Both the position numbers and the translations under genes were made by a program. A DNA stretch of 25,017 nucleotides from an uncultured Chromatiaceae bacterium (GTDB lineage Bacteria > Pseudomonadota > Gammaproteobacteria > Enterobacterales > Alteromonadaceae). Below, piece after piece: positions 15,922 through 23,524 of the stretch (within the stretch, counting starts at the first letter, position 1; the number at the start of each line of letters is the position of its first letter). A model generated the notes under the pieces. That model had not been told where the DNA came from. It did not search any database and worked only from the letters and a program-made list of their open reading frames with translations. Location: NCBI GenBank assembly GCA_937978655.1, contig CALJUX010000066.1:1-25017 (forward strand). Direction: 5' to 3'.

Positions 15922-16011
15922 TATTCGATTTGTAAAGAAGTTGTCATTTGCCTGACTTGTACCAGCGGCAAGATGCGCCCTGCGATGGTTACCACACAGC
16001 AGGAACTTATG

Positions 16012-16218
16012 ATGACTTCAGATTTTGTCCGCAATATTCATCTGCAAACCGGTCAGCGTATGCTCGCCAAGGGCGCCAGCATGGAAGAACTGGCCAGTCA
16101 TTTTGACCGGGTTGGTTTTACCGAACGCGAGATCGCCGCTTTACTCAGCGAATTTGGCGACTATCGCGCCAAACTGCCGGATCAGGAATTTGTCAGCCAT
16201 CATCCGCAGCGCGGCTGA
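16012..16218 (+). CDS. Small protein of unknown function (68 aa)
   Basis: This is a 68-residue hydrophilic protein, probably all-helical, with the core MLAKGASMEELASHFDRVGF followed by TEREIAALLSEFGDY. The alternation suggests a helix-turn-helix-like or coiled fold, but I do not recognise a family. The open frame runs back to 15862 inside the MITE-like element. AGGA seven bases before the ATG at 16012 makes that the likely start; an ATG at 16009 is in another frame and one at 15985 is in frame but lacks a site. It ends 30 bp from the convergent AraC-family gene, with no evident terminator between them. Confidence 0.6.
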   Translation: MTSDFVRNIHLQTGQRMLAKGASMEELASHFDRVGFTEREIAALLSEFGDYRAKLPDQEFVSHHPQRG

Positions 16219-16248
16219 TACTTTTACTAGGTTCGGTCGGTACTAAGT

Positions 16249-17193
16249 TCAGCCGGGCCGAAAAGCGCTCGGCAATAAACCGGTCCAGCGCTTCACAGCG
16301 CGACGGAAATTATGTTCATCCGAATAACCCAGCCGGGCTGCTAGCAGCCGGTTCGACAGTTCCGGCTGCGACAACCAGCACAGCGCCAGCTGATTGCGCA
16401 GAGTGTCCTGCCACTGGCTGAAACTGCAATCTTGTTCTGCCAGCAGTCTTTTTAACGCTGCCGGGTGCAGATGTAACAAAGCAGCAGCTTCATCCGGGCT
16501 TAACCAATCTGGTAAACGCCGCAGTTGCTGCCGGCTCAGCCATTCCAGCAGGCCCGGCTCACGCGGCAACAACTTCGCCTGCTGACAACAAATCTGCCGC
16601 CACTGCCGGCACTGTGCGCGCTGATACTCTGGCAGCGGCTGCGCGAGCTGTGCCGACATCAGCTGCAGTGTCTGTGCTGCAGCAGGCGCGCGACCTGGCT
16701 CACCTTGTACCTGACGCGCCGTACAAAGCGCCAGCAAAAACTGTTGGCAAATGGCCAGCGCCAACGGCTGTGCCTGCCCCATACCAACCGCCGGCAGCAA
16801 AGTCAGCCGCAGAGTTGCGCCTTGCCATTGCAGCAGCGGAAAACACAGCGGCCACAGCTGCTGGCGATAAAACCACAAATACCGCAGTGCTTTATTCAGC
16901 GTGGGAGCGGCTAAAACCAGCCGGCACAGCGGGATCTGTGGATTCAGCAATATTGCCTGTGCGATCACCGCCGGCAGTTCCGGACTCGGTACTTTGGTTA
17001 AGTTCGCCAGCAGTTGCCGTAACGCGACAAAATCCATCCGGCATTGCGGTTTTTGCAAATCGGCCTCAAATAAGCGGGTTCCCGCCAGCAGCTGATGCGA
17101 TAACACACCACGCCGCTGCGCTGCCTGCAATAAATCAGCGACACCATGCCCGGCTAACAGCTGCTTTTGGCTGTAACTGCCCGGACGCCGCAT
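16249..17193 (-). CDS. AraC-family transcriptional regulator
   Basis: This 314-residue regulator has an N-terminal domain resembling the arabinose-binding-type sensor of the OruR/ArgR-like AraC subfamily (about 25-200). The C-terminal helix-turn-helix pair (about 225-312) is clearer: LSPDEAAALLHLHPAALKRL as the first helix-turn-helix and LAARLGYSDEHNFRRAVKRW followed by TGLLPSAFR as the signature second one. Ala/Leu/Gln content is high. Its ATG overlaps the stop of the upstream GGDEF-like gene by one base (TGATG), so the two are co-expressed. By position, divergent from the receptor and phytase, it may regulate that pair, but its ligand and targets are not shown. Confidence 0.88.
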   Translation of the reverse strand: MRRPGSYSQKQLLAGHGVADLLQAAQRRGVLSHQLLAGTRLFEADLQKPQCRMDFVALRQLLANLTKVPSPELPAVIAQAILLNPQIPLCRLVLAAPTLNKALRYLWFYRQQLWPLCFPLLQWQGATLRLTLLPAVGMGQAQPLALAICQQFLLALCTARQVQGEPGRAPAAAQTLQLMSAQLAQPLPEYQRAQCRQWRQICCQQAKLLPREPGLLEWLSRQQLRRLPDWLSPDEAAALLHLHPAALKRLLAEQDCSFSQWQDTLRNQLALCWLSQPELSNRLLAARLGYSDEHNFRRAVKRWTGLLPSAFRPG

Positions 17194-18089
17194 CAGTACC
17201 AGGCCTTTACCGCGGCAAGCGGCTGTATTTTGCGCTGCACCAGCGCCTGCTCAGCTTGCTGCAGCACTGCCGCTGCGCTGGCTACAGTGCCGGGTACGGG
17301 CAATACCACGGTCTGTAGTGCCAAAGGCTGAGAACAAATCGCCGGCAACTGGCTTTGCAGGTGCTGGCACAACAGCTCAGCCCGGCTCGGCGGTGTGTCT
17401 GGCAGTAACACCACAAAACAATCGCCGGCATAACGGCAAATCACTTGTTCCGGTTTTAATTGTCCGGCAAACCAAATCGCCAGCCGTTGCAACACTGCAT
17501 CGCCGGCAGCAATGCCAAACTGGCGGTTAAAAGCCGCAAAGCCATGAATATCCAGCAAAATCAGACATAAAGACTGGCCGGGCTGACGTAGCTTCATCTC
17601 GCGGTTCAGCACCGCATGCAAATACACCGGGCCATAGAGTTGGGTCAGCGGATCAATCAGCTGATGGTCACGTAAAAACCCTTCGCGGCCTTGTAACTGC
17701 CGGCTAATCACTTGTTGTTCACGATGCCAGCCATAGAGGCCAATGGTCAGCAGCACCATGCCCACCGGTGCCGGAAAAGATTCCAGCCAGCTCAGCAGGC
17801 GCTGCTCTGGCGGATAATCCAGAAATTCGTCGGCCAAATCTAAAGTGGCGGAAAACAGCAGTAAAAAACTGCCGAAAAACAGATAGTTGGTGATACGCCC
17901 CACAGGTCGGCTGCTGATAATCAGACTGAGCCAGGCGCCACAAACCGCCAGCGTCACCGCTTCGCCCAGGCTGTCGACACTGTCGCGGACGCTATAGGCT
18001 TTAAGCTCCCCTTGCTGAAATGCCAGCACCAGCACCGCCAGTAGTAACAGCAGACAGACACTGAGTTTTTGCCGGTGATATCGCCACAT
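17193..18089 (-). CDS. Membrane protein with degenerate GGDEF domain
   Basis: This 298-residue protein has about four transmembrane segments in its first 130 residues (for example LSVCLLLLLAVLVLAF, YLFFGSFLLLFSATLDL, VGMVLLTIGLYGW) and a cytoplasmic GGDEF fold (about 150-290). The fold shows IDPLTQLYGPVYLHAVL, LILLDIHGFAAFNRQFG and GDAVLQRLAIWFAG. The signature reads RYAGDCF instead of RYGGDEF, replacing the first Gly and the catalytic Glu. Diguanylate cyclase activity is therefore doubtful, and no RxxD inhibitory site is seen. It may bind GTP or act as a sensor. The frame extends to 18227, but ATG 18089 gives a normal membrane start with GAGG upstream. It overlaps the AraC gene by one base. 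Confidence 0.85.
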   Translation of the reverse strand: MWRYHRQKLSVCLLLLLAVLVLAFQQGELKAYSVRDSVDSLGEAVTLAVCGAWLSLIISSRPVGRITNYLFFGSFLLLFSATLDLADEFLDYPPEQRLLSWLESFPAPVGMVLLTIGLYGWHREQQVISRQLQGREGFLRDHQLIDPLTQLYGPVYLHAVLNREMKLRQPGQSLCLILLDIHGFAAFNRQFGIAAGDAVLQRLAIWFAGQLKPEQVICRYAGDCFVVLLPDTPPSRAELLCQHLQSQLPAICSQPLALQTVVLPVPGTVASAAAVLQQAEQALVQRKIQPLAAVKAWY

Positions 18090-18148
18090 CAAAATCGCCC
18101 TCTGCGCTAAACCGCTGCAGTTTAAACCTGTGATTGTCGACAGGCACT

Positions 18149-18177
18149 GTGACAGTGCTGTGACAGCCGGATGACAA
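18149..18177 (-). promoter_or_regulatory. Pho-box-like array of three 7-bp direct repeats, 11-bp phased
   Basis: On the minus strand TTGTCAT, CTGTCAC and CTGTCAC (18177-18171, 18166-18160, 18155-18149) are separated by exactly 4 bp each. Each unit matches 6 of 7 bases of the PhoB half-site CTGTCAT. A -10-like GACAAT follows ten bases beyond the last unit. The array points toward the GGDEF-like/AraC operon, whose ATG is 60 bp away, and lies 133 bp before the receptor gene on the other side. The 4-bp spacers are not AT-rich as in classical boxes. Binding by the local AraC regulator is an alternative. Confidence 0.5.
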
Positions 18178-18273
18178 ATCCGGCCGGGGTTTGCGCTGCA
18201 AAGACCCGGGTCCGCCCGGCACAGCACATCGGTTTTTTGGCCGCGTGGCTGTCACACAGCCTTCGCACAATGG

Positions 18274-18291
18274 CTGTCAGAAAATTGACCT
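18274..18291 (+). promoter_or_regulatory. Second, weaker Pho-box-like pair before the receptor gene
   Basis: CTGTCAG-AAAA-TTGACCT resembles two PhoB half-sites with an A-rich spacer (6/7 and 4/7 matches). It ends only 18 bp before the ATG at 18310, so a PhoB-dependent -10 would fall inside the leader or coding start. As an activator site its position is awkward. Confidence 0.25.
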
Positions 18292-18309
18292 TCAGCTCTG
18301 GAAAACGTT

Positions 18310-21084
18310 ATGAAAGCTCAACCTCTGTTCCATCCGCACCGGCTGAGCCGGGCGATTTCGCTTGGCCTCTGTTTAACTGCTGCGACAACCAGCATGGCAT
18401 ATGCCGATGCTGCATTAAGTGGCCGTATCACCGACAACCAACAGCGCCTGCTACCCGGTGCTGAAGTGGTGATCCGCGAACTGAATCTAAGCCGCACCAC
18501 GGCTGCCGATGGCCGGTTTGTCTTTCCGAAATTACCAGCCGGCAGCTACACGCTGCAGGTGCGTTATGTCGGCGCAGCAATGGCGGAGCAAGCGGTGATT
18601 ATCGCCGCCGATCCGTTGCAGCTCGGTGATATTAAACTGCGCGCCGTCGATAACAGCCTGGAGCATGTCGAAGTGACCGGGCAATCCGGCGCCGTCAGTA
18701 AGGCGCTGAGCAGGCAGCGCAATGCCGCCGGCATTGTCACGGTGGCAAGCACTGACGAAATGGGCCAATTCCCGGACAGTAACGCCAGTGAAGCCTTGCA
18801 GCGCCTGGCCGGTGTGTCCGTGGAGCGCGACCAGGGCGAAGGCCGGTTTGTCCGTGTGCGTGGTCTGGCACCTGATTACAATGCCGTCACCTATAACGGT
18901 ACTTCGCTGGCAGCGCCGGAAGCGGGCCGGCGCGCAGTTGCGCTTGATGTGATCCCGTCCGATTTACTCGAATCGGTTGAAGTCAGCAAAACACTGACAC
19001 CGGATATGCCGGCCGGCTCTTTAGGCGGCACTATTGAAATCAAGAGCTTATCGGCGTTTGACCGTAGTCATGATTTCTACAGCTTCACTGCTGAAGCCGG
19101 CCACAACAGCCTGGTCGACAAACAAAGCCCAAAACTGTCCGGCGTGGTGACCCGGCTGTTTGATGTGGGTGACAACAGCGACAGCCTCGGCATTGCCTTT
19201 GCTGCGAGCATCGCCAAACGTAAATTTGGCTCTGACAACAGCGAAACCGGCGGCAAATGGGATTTTGCCGATGACAAAGCGGCACTGGAAGAATTTGAAC
19301 AACGTGACTATCTCATCAGCCGCGAGCGCTTAGGTCTGGCACTGAACGCCGACTACAGACCCGACAGCCTGACCGAATATTATGTCCGCACTTTGTATAG
19401 CCGCTTTACCGACGATGAAAGCCGCCAGGCACTGATCACCGAGTTCGACAGCGCGCAGCTGGCCGGCGCCACCGGTAAAGGCAAACTGGTGCGGGAACTG
19501 AAACAACGCGAAGAACAGCAAAGCATCAGCGCTGTGGTGCTCGGGACTAAACAGCAACAAGGCGCTTATGAATGGCAACTGGAAGCCGGCAGCAGCCAGG
19601 CCGATGAAGACACGCCGTTTAATATTGCCGGTGCCGCTTTCACCCAGAAGTTCAAAACCGGCCTCGGTTTTCAGGGCAGCGACATGCTGCAATTGATTGC
19701 GCCGGATGCGGCTTATCTGGCCGAGGGTTACAACATCGACGAAGTCGAGATGGGCGAAACCTACACCAAAGAGCAGGAGCACAATCTGCGGGCCGATTTA
19801 AGCCGCGAGTTTATCGCTGGCGAAGGTGTCTGGCAGTTAAAGACCGGGTTGAAAATCAGTCAGCGCGAAAAAACGGCCCGTGAAACGGTGTGGGCTTTTG
19901 AAGATTTCGCCGATGCCGGCGTCAAAGCACTGAGCCTCAGCCAATACAGCAACAGCAGCGTTGATTTTGCCCCTGCCCGCTTTGGTCCGGCGATAGATGC
20001 CGCCAGTATTTATAGCCTGGTCAATAGCTTAGACAAAGATGATTATATCGATGATGTCGAATCCGCCATCAATAACTTCAGCGCCGACGAGCAGTTAAGC
20101 GCCGCTTACCTGATGGCACAATGGGAAGGTGACCTGTGGCATTTAGTCGCCGGCGCGCGTTATGAGCATGAACAGCGCGACAGCAGCGGCATTCGTTATG
20201 ACGGTGAACAGGACAGTTTCACAGCAACCCGCGCCGACACCAGCCACGGCGACTGGTTGCCGGCGCTGATCAGCCGCTATCAGCTCAATGACCATGCCCA
20301 AATCCGCGCGTCATACAGCAAATCGCTGGTCCGGCCGAACTTTGCCCAATTAGCACCGGCCTATTTGCTGGAAGAAGATGACGGTGAACTGGAAGCGAGC
20401 TTTGGGAATCCGGAACTGAAATCACTGACCTCAGACAACCTCGACCTCGGTATTGAATATTATGCCGACGGCCTTGGTGTGTTATCTGCCATGGTGTTTT
20501 ACAAAGATATTCAGCACTTTATTTATCAGGCCGACCTGGCTGGCAGCACCGGTTATGAAAACTTCGCCGTGGCAGAAACCTATCGCAATGGCGACCAAGC
20601 GTCTTTAAGCGGTATTGAACTCAATGCCGTGCATCAACTCTCTGGTTTTGGCAACTGGCTGGACCGGATGCTGTTGTCGGCTAACCTGACGCTGACGCGC
20701 TCGGATGCCAGCCTGGGGTATCTCGATGACGGACAATGGCAACAGCGCGATATTACGTTGCCAAGCCAGTCCGACCGCACTGCCAATATTGCCATTGGTT
20801 ATGAAACTGACGCTTTAAGCCTGCGCCTTGCTGCCAACTATAAATCGGCCTATCTGGCCGAAGTCGGCGCGCTGGATGATGCGGCTTATGACGTCTATGC
20901 CGACGACCATCTGCAGCTGGATTTCTCCAGTAAATATCAGTGGTCAGACTCAGTGCAGCTGTATTTCAACATCGTCAACCTCAATGACGAGCCTTATTAC
21001 GCTTATACCGGACAGCGCAATGCCAATTTCCAATATGAACAATACGGCCGCAGCTTTGCGCTTGGCCTGCAAATCAGTCACTAA
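18310..21084 (+). CDS. TonB-dependent outer-membrane receptor (phytase-linked)
   Basis: This 924-residue receptor has a signal peptide (1-32, cleavage after AYA). A carboxypeptidase-regulatory-like beta domain spans about 34-112, starting ALSGRITDNQQRLLPGAEV. A TonB-box-like EHVEVTG lies near 118. The plug (about 147-240) has SEALQRLAGVSVERDQGEGR and ends GGTIEIKS. The 22-strand barrel runs to the end (RSFALGLQISH). The plug type resembles receptors for sugars and organic solutes more than siderophores, and no Fur box is present. The phytase follows 16 bp later, so the likely cargo is phytate or lower inositol phosphates. TGGA about 7 bases before the ATG serves as a weak ribosome site. Energy would come from TonB-ExbB-ExbD. 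Confidence 0.93.
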   Translation: MKAQPLFHPHRLSRAISLGLCLTAATTSMAYADAALSGRITDNQQRLLPGAEVVIRELNLSRTTAADGRFVFPKLPAGSYTLQVRYVGAAMAEQAVIIAADPLQLGDIKLRAVDNSLEHVEVTGQSGAVSKALSRQRNAAGIVTVASTDEMGQFPDSNASEALQRLAGVSVERDQGEGRFVRVRGLAPDYNAVTYNGTSLAAPEAGRRAVALDVIPSDLLESVEVSKTLTPDMPAGSLGGTIEIKSLSAFDRSHDFYSFTAEAGHNSLVDKQSPKLSGVVTRLFDVGDNSDSLGIAFAASIAKRKFGSDNSETGGKWDFADDKAALEEFEQRDYLISRERLGLALNADYRPDSLTEYYVRTLYSRFTDDESRQALITEFDSAQLAGATGKGKLVRELKQREEQQSISAVVLGTKQQQGAYEWQLEAGSSQADEDTPFNIAGAAFTQKFKTGLGFQGSDMLQLIAPDAAYLAEGYNIDEVEMGETYTKEQEHNLRADLSREFIAGEGVWQLKTGLKISQREKTARETVWAFEDFADAGVKALSLSQYSNSSVDFAPARFGPAIDAASIYSLVNSLDKDDYIDDVESAINNFSADEQLSAAYLMAQWEGDLWHLVAGARYEHEQRDSSGIRYDGEQDSFTATRADTSHGDWLPALISRYQLNDHAQIRASYSKSLVRPNFAQLAPAYLLEEDDGELEASFGNPELKSLTSDNLDLGIEYYADGLGVLSAMVFYKDIQHFIYQADLAGSTGYENFAVAETYRNGDQASLSGIELNAVHQLSGFGNWLDRMLLSANLTLTRSDASLGYLDDGQWQQRDITLPSQSDRTANIAIGYETDALSLRLAANYKSAYLAEVGALDDAAYDVYADDHLQLDFSSKYQWSDSVQLYFNIVNLNDEPYYAYTGQRNANFQYEQYGRSFALGLQISH

Positions 21085-21100
21085 GATGGGAGCAGATCCA

Positions 21101-23113
21101 ATGAAATATCCTGTTTTAGTAACACCTGCTTTGGTAAAAAACGTCCGTGTTGTTTGCACCTTACTGAGCGGCACAGCGCTGCTGGCTGTAGCCGGTTGTC
21201 AGCAGCACGCACCGGCGGAGGCGGCTGCTGCCAGTCACAGCGCAGCAGCCAGCCCGCTCGTGTTGCAACAGCTGGCCATCAGCGGCACCTATAGCGCTCA
21301 AGCCACTGTGGCGGACCAGGCGCTGCAGCTGCGCACCGACGCCAACACACTGCAAATACTGGACGCAGCAGGCAAAGTGCAGGCAAGCGCTGCCGGCCGT
21401 TTTGAACGGCTGACGCTGTTACAACCGCAGGCAGACCAGCTGCTGATCACTGCCGTGGATAAAGAAACGCAACAGTTATGGTTGTGGCAATATCAGGCCG
21501 GCACACTCACACCGCGCTTTAATTACACCCTGACCAGCCGGGTTGCTGAGGACTTGTGCTTTTATCAAAGCAAAGAAAATCAGCAGCTGAGCCTGTTTGT
21601 TATCGGTGACCGTGGCGGTGCCGACCAGCTGCTGTTACAACAGCAAGACCAGTGGCTGCCACAGCCGCTGCCGATGCGGGTACTGAACCTGCCGTATGAC
21701 GCCAAATCTTGCGCAGTAGATAGCAGTAAAGGCGTGCTATACGTCAGCGAGCCGCAGGGTTTATGGCGCTTTAATGCCGAAGCAGAATCCGACGAAGCCG
21801 GCACGCTGATGCAGGCGCGCCGACCCTTTGGCGCGATTCAAAGCGAAATCAGCGCACTGCAGCTGTTACCTGACGGTCAGTTGCTGGCCTTGGAAGCAGA
21901 GCCAGCCCGGCTGCTGCGCTTCGCGCCAGCGACTGAGGATAGTTTCAGTGCAACGGCGTATTCACTGCCAACGGATCTGGCGCTGCAAAGCATGGCATGG
22001 CAATACGACCAATCCTCGGTTGCGCTGCAATTTGCCGCCGAGCCGGCGCATTTACTAGATGTGCGGCCACTGTTGACAACCACATTGCCAATGCAGCTGC
22101 TGCCGCAACAAACCACAACGGCGACAGTGTTCCCGCAGCTGCAGGCCACGCTGGAAACCGCCGCAACCGCCACCCGCGGCGATGTCATCGACGACCCGGC
22201 GTTTTGGCATCACGCCAGCAATCCGGCGAGCAGCCGTATTCTGGCCACCGATAAACGTTCCGGCCTTGAGGTGTATAACCTGCAAGGGGAACGGGTGCAG
22301 CAGCTGCCGGTCGGCCGGCTGAACAATGTCGATGTGCGGTATGGCCTGCCTTGGCAGGGCAAACCACACGATATCGCCGTGGCGAGCCTTCGCAACAATA
22401 ACAGCCTGCAACTCTTTGCCATTGATGCGGCGGGCTTGTTACATGACGCCGGCCAGGTTCTGACCGAATTGGCGGATATCTACGGCATGTGTCTGTACCA
22501 GCCCAAAGCCGATGAAATCTATGCCTTTGTCAATGATAAAAGCGGCCGCATCGATCAGTTCCGCTTCAGTTCCAACGGCACTCAATGGCAAGGACAACTG
22601 GTGCGCTCACTCAAAGTGCCATCACAACCGGAAGGTTGTGTGGCCGACGATCAACATCACCGGCTTTATGTGGGTGAAGAAGATGTCGGCGTCTGGCAGT
22701 TTGCCGCCGATGCTACAGCATCTGCTGACGGGCAACTGGTGATCAACGCCAATGAAGCTGAAGGCCCGCTGGTGGCCGACGTAGAAGGCATGGCGTTATT
22801 GCCGGCCGGCACTTTTACCGGGCAACCGCAACCACTGCTACTGATCTCGAGCCAGGGCAATGACAGTTATGTGCTCTATCAGGCCACGCCGCCTTATGCC
22901 TTTGTGCAGCGCTTTCGGGTTGGCACCAATCCAACGCTTCGCATTGACGGCAGCTCAGAAACCGACGGCCTGGATCTCACAGTGAAAAGCCTGGGTCCGG
23001 CATTCCCATTTGGCGCCATTGCCATTCAGGATGGCCGCAACCGCATGCCGGAAGCCGGGCAAAACCTGAAACTGGTGCCGTTGCAGCAGCTGGAAGCCGT
23101 GTTAAAACGGTAA
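21101..23113 (+). CDS. Dual-domain beta-propeller phytase, lipoprotein
   Basis: This 670-residue protein is predicted to release phosphate from phytate (myo-inositol hexakisphosphate) with calcium, at the outer membrane. A lipoprotein signal ends in AVAGC with Cys33 and no Asp at +2. Residues about 45-335 form a first, divergent propeller. Residues about 342-665 are a full beta-propeller phytase: RGDVIDDPAFWHH, ILATDKRSGLEVYNLQGE, NNVDVRYG, QPEGCVADD, LYVGEEDVGVW, DVEGMALL, SSQGNDSYVLY, SSETDGLDL. These acidic-rich segments match the family's calcium and phosphate sites. The frame stays open back to 20828 inside the receptor gene, but ATG 21101 has GGGAG upstream and gives the lipobox. It lies 16 bp after the receptor, surely in one operon. 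Confidence 0.92.
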   Translation: MKYPVLVTPALVKNVRVVCTLLSGTALLAVAGCQQHAPAEAAAASHSAAASPLVLQQLAISGTYSAQATVADQALQLRTDANTLQILDAAGKVQASAAGRFERLTLLQPQADQLLITAVDKETQQLWLWQYQAGTLTPRFNYTLTSRVAEDLCFYQSKENQQLSLFVIGDRGGADQLLLQQQDQWLPQPLPMRVLNLPYDAKSCAVDSSKGVLYVSEPQGLWRFNAEAESDEAGTLMQARRPFGAIQSEISALQLLPDGQLLALEAEPARLLRFAPATEDSFSATAYSLPTDLALQSMAWQYDQSSVALQFAAEPAHLLDVRPLLTTTLPMQLLPQQTTTATVFPQLQATLETAATATRGDVIDDPAFWHHASNPASSRILATDKRSGLEVYNLQGERVQQLPVGRLNNVDVRYGLPWQGKPHDIAVASLRNNNSLQLFAIDAAGLLHDAGQVLTELADIYGMCLYQPKADEIYAFVNDKSGRIDQFRFSSNGTQWQGQLVRSLKVPSQPEGCVADDQHHRLYVGEEDVGVWQFAADATASADGQLVINANEAEGPLVADVEGMALLPAGTFTGQPQPLLLISSQGNDSYVLYQATPPYAFVQRFRVGTNPTLRIDGSSETDGLDLTVKSLGPAFPFGAIAIQDGRNRMPEAGQNLKLVPLQQLEAVLKR

Positions 23114-23128
23114 TCGTCAACCACTGTC

Positions 23129-23206
23129 GTACGGCGACGCTGACGCTTGCACGTACCTACGCTCCTATCGGGGCCGTAGGTATCGGCAAGCAAAGCGCCG
23201 CCGTAC
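23129..23206. repeat. Long imperfect palindrome downstream of the phytase gene
   Basis: Three nested arm pairs fold over 78 bp: GTACGGCGACGCT with AGCGCCGCCGTAC (12 of 13 paired), GCTTGC with GCAAGC, and ACCTACG with CGTAGGT. No U-tract follows, so it is either a transcript-end stabiliser, a REP-like dispersed repeat, or a factor-assisted terminator for the receptor-phytase operon. Confidence 0.6.
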
Positions 23207-23278
23207 ATGCTGTCACCACGCAAAGCCCGCTGGGCATCACACACCGTACGTCACACGCACTCCCTACCAAAGCCCCTC

Positions 23279-23380
23279 ATATAACTTTTCAGTTATATCC
23301 TGCTCCGAAAAAGTATTTAAAGTTATTAATGCGCTCTGTTTTAATGCAGGCTCTTAGATATTAGGCATATAGATGTCTAA
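23279..23380 (+). promoter_or_regulatory. Two inverted repeats in the leader of the small ORF-cysA unit
   Basis: ATATAAC-TTTTCA-GTTATAT (23279-23298) is a perfect 7-bp inverted repeat. TTAGATAT and ATGTCTAA (23354-23361, 23373-23380) are near-perfect arms with an 11-nt spacer that end directly at the CGGAGG ribosome site. LysR-type factors such as CysB bind AT-rich dyads of this sort ahead of sulfur genes, but the match to a CysB site is not specific. The rest of 23207-23392 shows nothing recognisable. Confidence 0.35.
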
Positions 23381-23392
23381 ACGGAGGCGCAG

Positions 23393-23524
23393 ATGCAACA
23401 GACCCGATTAACCCGCTGGCAACGCTACAGCTTATGGCTGCAACAGGCGTTAATCCGCGCTGAGCTTGGGCCCTGGCAGGCGACCGTCCGTTCTGACAAC
23501 ACTTCTGTGGCAGAGTCATTATGA
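23393..23524 (+). CDS. Small ORF (43 aa) overlapping and preceding cysA
   Basis: A short frame starts at ATG 23393, five bases after a strong CGGAGG ribosome site. It encodes a basic, Trp/Gln-rich 43-residue peptide beginning MQQTRLTRWQRYSLWLQQ and containing AELGPWQATVRSD, with no Cys or Met run. Its TGA overlaps the cysA ATG (ATGA), so translation of cysA is probably coupled to it. cysA itself has no independent good Shine-Dalgarno. It is not a recognisable fragment of CysT or CysW. It could be a small protein, a translational leader, or a vestige. Confidence 0.6.
   Translation: MQQTRLTRWQRYSLWLQQALIRAELGPWQATVRSDNTSVAESL

Noticed and set aside
20828..21100. Upstream extension of the phytase frame by 91 codons inside the receptor gene
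   Set aside because: It overlaps the barrel end of the receptor; the ATG at 21101 has a ribosome site and gives a proper lipoprotein signal.
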